In this document: positions 1 to 11,743 of the stretch, one piece after another
How positions within the stretch are numbered: the stretch's first letter is position 1
How the letters are laid out: each line of letters starts with the position of its first letter
NCBI GenBank assembly: GCA_965216335.1
Contig: OZ244154.1
Location: forward strand, 2,108,001 to 2,172,000
Source of the DNA: JAHEJE01 sp965216335
Lineage (GTDB): Bacteria; Pseudomonadota; Alphaproteobacteria; Rhizobiales; Aestuariivirgaceae
DNA: 64,000 bases
Reading direction: 5' to 3'
Position numbers and translations under genes: made by a program
Notes under the pieces: generated by a model
Databases searched by the model: none
Told to the model about the DNA's origin: nothing
What the model saw: only the letters and a program-made list of their open reading frames with translations

Positions 1-356
1 GCCTTGTCCCAACCGCGCTCGGCAAACACCCCGCTCAGGTGATCCATCGGATGCCGCTCGGTCGACTGCACATAGTGATCCGGATAACCGACGATATTGT
101 CATGCGCCATGAACACCGTGCGCCTGGCGCCGTTACCGTCCATTGCCCGGCCCCACCAGACCGGCTCGCCTTCGAGCCCCAGCAGCACGCCCTGGTGCAC
201 GTAGAACGACCATCCATCATAGCCCGTCAGCCAGCACATGTTGGAGGGGTCCGACACCAGGATCACGTCGATCCCGTGCGCCGCCATCGCGGCCCGCGTC
301 CTGGCAATGCGCGCGTCATATTCGGCACGAGGGAAATGCAGGATGGCGTCGCTCAT
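1..356 (-). CDS. M24 family peptidase, N-terminal part (ectoine hydrolase DoeA / creatinase-like)
   Basis: Partial gene that runs off the left edge; about 118 codons are visible, starting at an ATG at 356. The translation begins MSDAILHFPRAEYDARI and contains NMCWLTGYDGWSFYVHQG, the pattern of the N-terminal (creatinase_N) domain of M24 metallopeptidases of the DoeA/EutD and creatinase type. The metal-binding catalytic domain would lie outside the window. The gene is divergent from the dauA-like gene, with only 87 bp between starts. DoeA hydrolyses ectoine, but related M24 enzymes act on creatine or X-Pro peptides, so substrate is not fixed by what is visible. Family confidence is good; the ectoine assignment is inference from N-terminal resemblance only. 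Confidence 0.7.
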   Translation of the reverse strand, partial: MSDAILHFPRAEYDARIARTRAAMAAHGIDVILVSDPSNMCWLTGYDGWSFYVHQGVLLGLEGEPVWWGRAMDGNGARRTVFMAHDNIVGYPDHYVQSTERHPMDHLSGVFAERGWDK

Positions 357-443
357 ATGTTTCTCCAAGTGAGTTGAAAGTTCGACCGGCAAACGGCAAT
401 GTGCGTCAAGGGTCAAGACCCTAACGACTATCAGCGGGTTTTC

Positions 444-1556
444 ATGCAAACATCAAGCGACATCATTGTCATCGGTGCGGGGATCGCCGGCGCGTCGGTT
501 GCCGCCGAACTGGCACCGCACCGTCGCGTCACCATCCTGGAGATGGAAAGCGTTGCCGGTTACCACACCACCGGCCGCTCGGCTGCCACCTATGTGCCGA
601 CCTACGGTCCGCCCGTCATGCGCGCCATGACCCGGGCCAGCGAGCCGTTCTTCCGCTCTCCGCCACAGGGCTTCACCGAACACCCGCTGATTTCACCGCG
701 CGGCGAGATGATGCTGGCCGGCCCCGGCGACGAGGCTCACATCGAGCAGGGCCTCAAGGATGGCCTGCAGCAAATCTCCTGCGAGCGGGCCCGTGGCATT
801 GTCGGCCCGCTCAAGCCGGAGGCGTTCAGCGCCATCCTCTATGACCCGTCAGCCGAGGACCTTGACGTCGATGCCCTGCACCAGGGCTTCCTGAAATCCT
901 TCCGCGCCGCCGGCGGCCAGCTGGTGCTGGATGCCGGGGCGGACAAGATCACCCGCCGCAACGGGTCATGGCGGATCACCACACCCAAGGGCGAATTCAC
1001 CGCCGCCGTCATCATCAACGCCGCCGGCGCCTGGGCCGACGAGGTGGCGGCAGCCGCCGGCGCGGCCCGGCTCGGCATCCAACCGAAACGCCGCAGCGCC
1101 GCGCTCATTCCCATCCCCGAAGGCTGGGACGTCAGCACCTGGCCTTTGGTTTTCGGCGCCGGCGAGACCTATTACTTCCGCCCAATGTCCGGCAAGCTGA
1201 TGGTGTCGCCGGCCGATGCCACGCCTGTCGACCCGCATGACGCCTGGGCCGAAGACATGGCGATTGCTGAGTCCATCGAGCACCTGCAGAATGCCATCGA
1301 CATCGAGGTCACCCGGCTCGAACACACTTGGGGCGGCTTGCGCACCTTCGCCCCCGACGGCGGCCCGGTCGTCGGCTTCGACCCAGACATCGACGGGCTG
1401 TTCTGGCTCGCCGGCCAGGGCGGCTACGGCATCCAGACCTGCCCGGCCATGGCGCGCACCGCAGCGGCATTGGTCACCGGCAGCCCGGTCCCCGATGACA
1501 TCGCCGCTGAGGGGGTTACAGCCGACGCCATCAGCCCGGCACGCTTCCGGCAGTGA
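444..1556 (+). CDS. dauA: FAD-dependent D-arginine (D-amino acid) dehydrogenase, DauA-like
   Basis: 370-aa DAO-family flavoprotein. The Rossmann motif GAGIAG is at residues 11-16, directly after the N-terminus, which supports the start at 444 rather than the upstream in-frame ATG at 399. Segments match Pseudomonas DauA closely as I recall it: YHTTGRSAATY near residue 45, GFTEHPLISPRGEM, DVDALHQGF, a GIQPKRRSA segment, and EHTWGGLR plus GGYGIQT near the C-terminus. DauA oxidises D-arginine (and other cationic D-amino acids) to 2-ketoarginine. The next gene on the same strand is an AruI-like decarboxylase that would use that product, which strengthens the call. The length is typical. Alternative: another D-amino acid or glycine oxidase of the DAO family. 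Confidence 0.72.
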   Translation: MQTSSDIIVIGAGIAGASVAAELAPHRRVTILEMESVAGYHTTGRSAATYVPTYGPPVMRAMTRASEPFFRSPPQGFTEHPLISPRGEMMLAGPGDEAHIEQGLKDGLQQISCERARGIVGPLKPEAFSAILYDPSAEDLDVDALHQGFLKSFRAAGGQLVLDAGADKITRRNGSWRITTPKGEFTAAVIINAAGAWADEVAAAAGAARLGIQPKRRSAALIPIPEGWDVSTWPLVFGAGETYYFRPMSGKLMVSPADATPVDPHDAWAEDMAIAESIEHLQNAIDIEVTRLEHTWGGLRTFAPDGGPVVGFDPDIDGLFWLAGQGGYGIQTCPAMARTAAALVTGSPVPDDIAAEGVTADAISPARFRQ

Positions 1557-1557
1557 A

Positions 1558-1581
1558 ATTATTGTACAGTTGTACAATAAT
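1558..1581. promoter_or_regulatory. Perfect 11-bp inverted repeat, candidate GntR-type operator
   Basis: Arms ATTATTGTACA and TGTACAATAAT are separated by GT, a perfect AT-rich palindrome in a GC-rich region. It begins one base after the dauA-like stop and lies about 175 bp upstream of the ThDP decarboxylase start. The core TTGTAC...GTACAA resembles operators of GntR/FCD regulators (general knowledge); no such regulator gene is in the window. There is no U-run after it, so it is not a good intrinsic terminator. Confidence 0.5.
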
Positions 1582-1670
1582 GCTTGCGCAACCGCGATGC
1601 TTTCGGCAATGTCAGACTCCAAGCAATTGCTTTGATTGCCGGACCTGGAACCAGCGTGGTCCGAAATTTT

Positions 1671-1725
1671 CCCTCCCTCAGAAAGGGGGAAGGAGCAATC
1701 ACAACCAAACCGGACAACAGTGCGA
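1671..1725. repeat. Solo end of a dispersed palindromic repeat
   Basis: A hairpin CCCTCCCTCAGAAAGGGGG followed by AAGGAGCAATCA and AACCGGACAACAGTG. The same succession occurs at 49622-49664 and its first part at 25556-25580. It looks like one end of the larger element seen at 49405-49664. It lies in the leader between the dauA-like and aruI-like genes. Confidence 0.6.
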
Positions 1726-1755
1726 GCGAGCCGGATATGATGAGGAGAAGCGCAA

Positions 1756-3357
1756 ATGGCCCGTTCTGAACTCTCCATCGGTGAAGCGATCGTTCCCCTG
1801 CTGGAGGGCTATGGCGTCGACACGGTGTTCGGCATTCCCGGCGTTCACAACGTTGAGATGTACCGCGCCCTGCCGCGCTCCGGTATCACGCACATTCTGC
1901 CGCGCCACGAACAGGGCGCCGGTTTCATGGCCGACGGCTATGCCCGCGCCACCGGCCGGCCGGGCGTGTGTTTCATCATCACCGGGCCGGGCCTGACCAA
2001 CATCATGACCCCGCTCGGCCAGGCCTATTCCGACTCGATGCCGATGCTGGTCGTCGCCAGTACACTCGATGTAGGCGACGCGGCACAGGGCCGTGGCCGC
2101 CTGCACGAGATGCAAAGCCAGCGCGGCGCCGCCGCCACGGTGACCCGGCGTGCCGCCACCGCTCTGACCGCCCGCGATGCCCGCGACCTGATCGCCGAGA
2201 GCTTTGCCGCGTTTGCCAGCGAGCGCCCGCGCCCGGACTATATCGAGGTGCCGATCGATGTGCTCAGCGCCGATGCCGGTGACGGCTGGGGTGTCCGCGC
2301 CCTGCCCCGGCCGCCGGCGGCAAACGCCGACGAGATCGCCCGCGCCATCGACATGCTCAAGGCGGCGAAGTCGCCTGTGATCGTCGCCGGCGGCGGCGCC
2401 CGTCACGCCGGCAATGCACTGGTCCGCATCGCCGAGTCCACCAGCGCCATCGTCTTCACCACCACGGCGGCAAAGGGCGCGGTGCCGGACAGCCATCCGC
2501 TCAGCGCCGGCCCGGTGCTGCCGCAGCCGGTGGCGACGCGCATCATCATGGAGGCCGATCTTGTGCTCGCCGCCGGAACGGAGATTTCCGAAACCGATCT
2601 GTGGTATCAGTCGTTCGACATTTCCGGCCCGATGATCCGCATCGATCTCGACCCCGGCTCGCTGGCACGGCCCTACCCGGCAAGCCTGCCGATCCGCGCC
2701 GATGCCGCATCGAGCCTCGAACGCATCGCGGCCGGGCTGGCCGGGCATTCCGTCGACCTTGCCGCGGCAAAGGCGCAAGTGGCAGAACTGGCCGAGGCGG
2801 TGCGGGCCGCCGACGGCGACGACCGCAAGCTGCTGCGCCCGGTTCTCGAGGCAATCCGCGAGGCGCTGCCCGCAGATGCCATCGTTTCCACCGACATGAC
2901 GCTGATCGCCTATGCCGGCAACGAACTGTTTCCGGTCGAGCAGCCCGATTGCTGGCTGCACCCGGTCGGCTTCGGCACCCTGGGCTACGCCCTGCCAGCC
3001 GCCATCGGCGCCAAGGCCGGGGTTGGCGAACGTGCCGTGGTGGCGCTCGCCGGCGACTACGGCTTTCAATACACCATCAACGAACTGGCCACGGCCGCCG
3101 AGCTGGGTCAGGCCCTGCCCATACTCATCTGGAACAACAACCTTCTCGGCGCCATCCATGCCGACATGGTTTCAAAGGGCATCCAGCCCAACGCGGTCAC
3201 CCAGGTGAACCCGGACTTCGTCTCCCTCGCCAGGGCCTACAACTGCCACGGCGAACGCCCGGCCTCCCTCGCCTCTCTGAAGGACGCAATTGCCGAAGCC
3301 CTTGCCGCCGACCGCCCGACGATCATCGAGATGACGCCGGAGATTGTGTCCGGATAG
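1756..3357 (+). CDS. aruI: Thiamine diphosphate-dependent decarboxylase, AruI-like (2-ketoarginine decarboxylase)
   Basis: 533-aa enzyme with the three-domain acetolactate-synthase fold: an N-terminal PYR domain with the catalytic glutamate in LPRHEQGAGFMADGYAR (Glu52), a central TH3 domain, and a C-terminal PP domain with GDYGFQ...WNNN near residues 434-460 that binds Mg-ThDP. The start at 1756 has GAGGAG eight bases upstream. The length is close to AruI, which decarboxylates 5-guanidino-2-oxopentanoate to 4-guanidinobutanal. The assignment over other family members (acetolactate synthase, benzoylformate decarboxylase) rests mainly on the adjacent DauA-like gene that would make 2-ketoarginine. 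No aldehyde dehydrogenase or guanidinobutyrase to finish the pathway is adjacent; mmsA at 29.8 kb is a different type. Confidence 0.65.
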   Translation: MARSELSIGEAIVPLLEGYGVDTVFGIPGVHNVEMYRALPRSGITHILPRHEQGAGFMADGYARATGRPGVCFIITGPGLTNIMTPLGQAYSDSMPMLVVASTLDVGDAAQGRGRLHEMQSQRGAAATVTRRAATALTARDARDLIAESFAAFASERPRPDYIEVPIDVLSADAGDGWGVRALPRPPAANADEIARAIDMLKAAKSPVIVAGGGARHAGNALVRIAESTSAIVFTTTAAKGAVPDSHPLSAGPVLPQPVATRIIMEADLVLAAGTEISETDLWYQSFDISGPMIRIDLDPGSLARPYPASLPIRADAASSLERIAAGLAGHSVDLAAAKAQVAELAEAVRAADGDDRKLLRPVLEAIREALPADAIVSTDMTLIAYAGNELFPVEQPDCWLHPVGFGTLGYALPAAIGAKAGVGERAVVALAGDYGFQYTINELATAAELGQALPILIWNNNLLGAIHADMVSKGIQPNAVTQVNPDFVSLARAYNCHGERPASLASLKDAIAEALAADRPTIIEMTPEIVSG

Positions 3358-3389
3358 TGCCGGCAGTGTCAGGCGCAACGACGCATTTA

Positions 3390-4046
3390 TTAACGCAACA
3401 CACGCAGGACGGCGGCCAGGCTGGGTACCGACGTGTCGCCGCCCGGCATGGAGGCGTAAGGAGCGGTCTGTTCGGCAAGCTCCACCAGGCCATCCCCGAT
3501 CAGGGCGTCGATGTGCCTGACGAAACCGCTGTTCCACAAAGTGGTCTTGACGGTCAGAACAATCGCCCCGCCGGGTCGGCAGATGCGCACCAGTTCGTCG
3601 AGCCCTTCGGTGCCGACATGACCGGTGGTGAACACCCCGGCCGACAGGATGCCGGCAAAGCAGTTGTCGGCGAACGGCAGGGCATTACCGAGAGTGGCGA
3701 CATGCAGCCGCGAGTAGACCCGCCGGGCGCGCGCCACCTCGAGCATGCCCATGGAAATGTCGAGCGCCTCGATGCGGGGATAACCGATGATCGACAACCA
3801 CTCCCCGGCAACGCCGGTGCCGGCGCCGGCATCGAGGATCGGTTCGGCGCCGCGCGGCACATAGCGCGCCAGGAGAGCGAGACAGATCGTCGGATGCCGG
3901 TAGCCGACCGAGGCCATGTCGCCGTCATAGGTCGCGGCCCAGCGGTCATAGAGTTCGGCCACTTCCTGAGGTCTTTGCGCATCGTAGACGGCGCCGAGCA
4001 GATGATCGTGCTCGGCGCCGGTGCTGCGTTCATCACGACCGGCCAT
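3390..4046 (-). CDS. Class I SAM-dependent methyltransferase
   Basis: 218 aa from the ATG at 4046, chosen because GGGAGG lies about six bases upstream; an in-frame ATG at 4073 has no such site. The AdoMet-binding motif I is ILDAGAGTGVAGEWL, followed by IEALDISMGML (acidic residue binding the ribose) and a motif with GGAIVLTVK. The N-terminal segment YDRWAATYDGDM is typical of the METTL27/WBSCR27-like and UbiE-like group of small-molecule methyltransferases. The substrate cannot be told. It is convergent with the aruI-like gene and ends 33 bp beyond it. It lies 62 bp downstream of gltD on the same strand. Confidence 0.8.
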   Translation of the reverse strand: MAGRDERSTGAEHDHLLGAVYDAQRPQEVAELYDRWAATYDGDMASVGYRHPTICLALLARYVPRGAEPILDAGAGTGVAGEWLSIIGYPRIEALDISMGMLEVARARRVYSRLHVATLGNALPFADNCFAGILSAGVFTTGHVGTEGLDELVRICRPGGAIVLTVKTTLWNSGFVRHIDALIGDGLVELAEQTAPYASMPGGDTSVPSLAAVLRVLR

Positions 4047-4108
4047 CCACAACCTCCCATCCGGCCATGCCACCCCGCCGGCACTACACCCACATTTGTA
4101 TCACCAGA

Positions 4109-5533
4109 TTACCGCGGCAGTTCGGAATGACCTTCCAGGTGTTCATCGATCGCCCGCGCCGCCTGGCGCCCTTCGCGGATCGCCCAGACGATGAGCGATT
4201 GGCCCTTGCGCATGTCGCCGGCGGCAAACACGTTCTCGACCGAGGTCTTGTAGTCATCGGTGTTGGCCGCGACATTGGTTCGGGCATCGCGCGAGAAATC
4301 CATCTCGGCCAGCGGACCCTTCTCGAGCGGGCCGGCAAAGCCGATGGCGATCAGCACCAGGTCGGCCTTGATGATGAATTCCGTGCCTTCGATCGGCACC
4401 CGGTCTTCCTCGACCCGGGCGCATTTGACGCCGCTCACCCGGCCGTTCTCGCTGACGATCTCCAGCGTCGCGCAGGCGAACTCGCGCTCGACCCCTTCGG
4501 CCTGCGATGAGGATGTGCGCATCTTGGTCGGCCAGTACGGCCACACCAGCATCTTGTCCTCGCGCTCCGGCGGCATCTGGCGGATGTCGAGCTGGGTGAC
4601 GGCGGTCGCGCCCTGGCGGAACGCCGTGCCGATACAGTCGGATGCCGTATCGCCGCCGCCGATCACCACCACGTTCTTGCCGCGCGCCAGGATGTCATCT
4701 TCGTTGCCGATATACTCATCGCCGAGCCGCTTGTTCTGCTGCACCAGGTAAGGCATGGCGTAATGGCAGCCATCCAGCTCCATGCCGGGGATTTCAGGAT
4801 CGCGCGGGCGTTCCGCGCCGCACGCCATGAGCACCGCATCGTAGGTGTCGATCAGCGACTGCAGCGGCCGCTCGATGCCGATGTTGCTCTTGAAATGGAA
4901 CTGCACCCCCTCGGCCCGCATCTGCTCGACCCGCCGGTCGATATAGTGCTTTTCCATCTTGAAGTCAGGGATGCCGTAGCGCAGCAGGCCGCCGGCGTTC
5001 TCCTCGCGTTCGAACACATGCACATTGTGGCCGGCGCGCGCCAGCTGCTGGGCCGCGGCCAGGCCGGCCGGACCCGAGCCGACGATCGCCACCCGCTTGC
5101 CCGTGCGGTAAGGCGCCGGCTGCGGCTCGATCCAGCCTTCCTTCCAGGCCTTGTCGGCAATCGCGCCTTCGATGGTCTTGATGGTGACCGGCGCATCCTC
5201 GATGTTGAGCGTGCAGGCTTCCTCGCACGGCGCCGGACAGATGCGGCCGGTGATTTCCGGAAAATTGTTGGTCGAGTGCAGGTTGACGGCGGCCTCCTTC
5301 CACTGGCCGTGGTAGACCAGGTCGTTCCAGTCGGGGATCTGGTTATTGACCGGACAGCCCGGACCGGTGTGGCAGTAGGGCACGCCGCAGTCCATGCACC
5401 GCGCCGCCTGCTGCTTGAGCTCCTCGTCCTCCAGCGGCAGGGTAAACTCCTTGTAGTGGCGGATGCGGTCGGCGGCCGGCGCGTATTTCGGCTCGCGCCG
5501 GTCTATTTCCAGAAAGCCGGTGATCTTGCCCAT
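4109..5533 (-). CDS. gltD: Glutamate synthase (NADPH), small (beta) subunit
   Basis: 474 aa, usual length. The N-terminal cysteines in ARCMDCGVPYCHTGPGC and GRICPAPCEEAC hold the two low-potential [4Fe-4S] clusters. FAD is bound at VAIVGSGPAGLAAAQ and NADPH at VVVIGGGDTASDC. The subunit takes electrons from NADPH and passes them to GltB, which makes two glutamates from glutamine plus 2-oxoglutarate. It starts 3 bp after the gltB stop with its ribosome site (AGGAG) inside the gltB end, so the pair is translationally linked. The order gltB-gltD is normal. Confidence 0.97.
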   Translation of the reverse strand: MGKITGFLEIDRREPKYAPAADRIRHYKEFTLPLEDEELKQQAARCMDCGVPYCHTGPGCPVNNQIPDWNDLVYHGQWKEAAVNLHSTNNFPEITGRICPAPCEEACTLNIEDAPVTIKTIEGAIADKAWKEGWIEPQPAPYRTGKRVAIVGSGPAGLAAAQQLARAGHNVHVFEREENAGGLLRYGIPDFKMEKHYIDRRVEQMRAEGVQFHFKSNIGIERPLQSLIDTYDAVLMACGAERPRDPEIPGMELDGCHYAMPYLVQQNKRLGDEYIGNEDDILARGKNVVVIGGGDTASDCIGTAFRQGATAVTQLDIRQMPPEREDKMLVWPYWPTKMRTSSSQAEGVEREFACATLEIVSENGRVSGVKCARVEEDRVPIEGTEFIIKADLVLIAIGFAGPLEKGPLAEMDFSRDARTNVAANTDDYKTSVENVFAAGDMRKGQSLIVWAIREGRQAARAIDEHLEGHSELPR

Positions 5534-5536
5534 CGC

Positions 5537-10237
<4,701 letters not shown>

Positions 10238-10663
10238 GTCCGCGTCTCCCACTCACTGTACAGCATACAGCATTACCGCAGGCATGGCTCTGCCTGCCGG
10301 CAAATAATCGCAATGTCGTGGCGGGATTGCCGGCGCTCGCCCCAAGGGTCAAGACCCAAGCTGCCGTCGGCATATCCCACCGTACCGGCGGGCAACCTCG
10401 GCCGCTATTTTCGGCCTGGCGCACAAGCCGGTTCAAGGCCGGGTGCGGACGCGCAACGGCGTGTCGATCGTATGACGGCACTGGTCATGGACATCAAACC
10501 CGTTTGCGCAACAGTGACAAAAAGGACAGTAACACTGTCCTATCTGACCGGGGTTATGCCAGACACACGCCGCAAACGCAAGTTGGACCATCGGCTACGG
10601 TCTTGCTGCGCGCTACTGGTTGTGAGAATGTCCCGGCCTTCCCAACAGCCGGACGTGACTGAA
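10238..10663. other. Intergenic region between gltB and ltaE
   Basis: A 426-bp divergent control region. It holds the leader of gltB (CTGTAC and GTATGC motifs near 10258-10270), an 8-bp palindrome at 10523-10541, and otherwise no convincing gene. The open frame crossing it on the plus strand is the tail of the gltB antisense frame joined to ltaE. Confidence 0.6.
10523..10541. promoter_or_regulatory. Palindrome, TetR-type operator candidate
   Basis: AGGACAGT-AAC-ACTGTCCT is a perfect 8-bp inverted repeat with a 3-bp spacer. GGACAGT-n-ACTGTCC is a form often seen for TetR/AcrR-family operators (general knowledge). It lies about 120 bp upstream of ltaE and 285 bp upstream of gltB. No TetR gene is in the window. 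Confidence 0.45.
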
Positions 10664-11722
10664 ATGAACTTCCTCTCCGACCATCTCTATGGCGTCGACG
10701 ATGCCGTCATGCAGGCCATCATCGAGGCCAACCGGCCGCTGACCGCGCTGTCCTACGGCGCCGATGACTGGACCGCGCGCGCCGGGGCGCTCATGACCGA
10801 CATCTTCGAGCGCGACGTGGCGATGTACCTGGTGGCGACGGGCACGGCGGCCAATGCGCTGGCCATGTCGACCATCGCCCAACCGTACAACGCCATCCTG
10901 GCCTATTGCGATGCCCACATCATGGTCGATGAATGCGGCGCGCCGGAATTCTTCACCGGCGGCGCCAAGCTCTATGGCATCACCGAGCCCTACGGCAAGA
11001 TCTCCGCCGCCGGCCTTGAAGCCTGTCTGGCGACCTTCGTGCGGGCGGAACACAACTCCAAGCCGTCGGCGGTCTCCGTCACCCAGTCAAGCGAACTGGG
11101 CACTGTCTATCAGGTCGACGAGGTCGCCGCGATTTCACAAGTCGCCAAGGCGCACGGCCTCAAGCTGCACATGGACGGCGCCCGTTTTGCCAATGCCGTC
11201 GCCGCCCTCGATTGCGCCCCGGCCGACATCACCTGGAAAGCCGGTGTGGACGTGTTGTCGTTCGGCGCCACCAAGAACGGCACCATGGGTGTCGATGCAC
11301 TGGTGTTCTTCGATACCGACCTGGCGCGGGACTTCGAACACCGCCGCATGCGCGCCGGCCAGCTGTTCTCCAAGAGCCGCTTCCTCGGCGCCCAGATGGA
11401 AGCCTACCTGACCGGCGACCTGTGGCTGACCAACGCCCGCACCGCCAACGCCCACGCCGCCCGGCTGCACGATGGCCTGAAGGACCTGCCCGGCATCCGC
11501 ACCCCCCTCGGCGCCGAAGCCAACCAGCTGTTCCCTATTGTCTCACGCAAACTGCACGACCACCTGAAATCCGCCGGCGCCAAATTTGCCGTTTGGCCGG
11601 GCTATGGCTCGGGCATCGACAGACCAGGCGATGAGGAGGTGCAAATCCGGCTGGTGACGTCATTTCGTACCCAGCCCGGGGACGTTGACGCCCTGATCGC
11701 CGCCGTCCGCAGTTTCGTCTGA
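10664..11722 (+). CDS. ltaE: Low-specificity L-threonine aldolase
   Basis: 352 aa of the fold-type I PLP enzyme family. It cleaves L-threonine or L-allo-threonine to glycine and acetaldehyde. Visible motifs are the N-terminal NFLSDH, the substrate loop SYGADDWT, LHMDGARFANA (Asp binding the PLP nitrogen) and the PLP lysine in SFGATKNGTMG. The start could instead be the in-frame ATG at 10628, which adds 12 residues; neither has a strong ribosome site, and 10664 fits the family N-terminus. Glycine so made would link to the one-carbon genes in the window, though this is inference. Confidence 0.9.
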   Translation: MNFLSDHLYGVDDAVMQAIIEANRPLTALSYGADDWTARAGALMTDIFERDVAMYLVATGTAANALAMSTIAQPYNAILAYCDAHIMVDECGAPEFFTGGAKLYGITEPYGKISAAGLEACLATFVRAEHNSKPSAVSVTQSSELGTVYQVDEVAAISQVAKAHGLKLHMDGARFANAVAALDCAPADITWKAGVDVLSFGATKNGTMGVDALVFFDTDLARDFEHRRMRAGQLFSKSRFLGAQMEAYLTGDLWLTNARTANAHAARLHDGLKDLPGIRTPLGAEANQLFPIVSRKLHDHLKSAGAKFAVWPGYGSGIDRPGDEEVQIRLVTSFRTQPGDVDALIAAVRSFV

Positions 11723-11743
11723 TATCGGCAGTATCGAAAAGTT

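Noticed and set aside
1699..3159. 486-codon minus-strand frame opposite the ThDP decarboxylase
   Set aside because: Shadow of the aruI-like gene, which has a ribosome site and conserved motifs on the plus strand.
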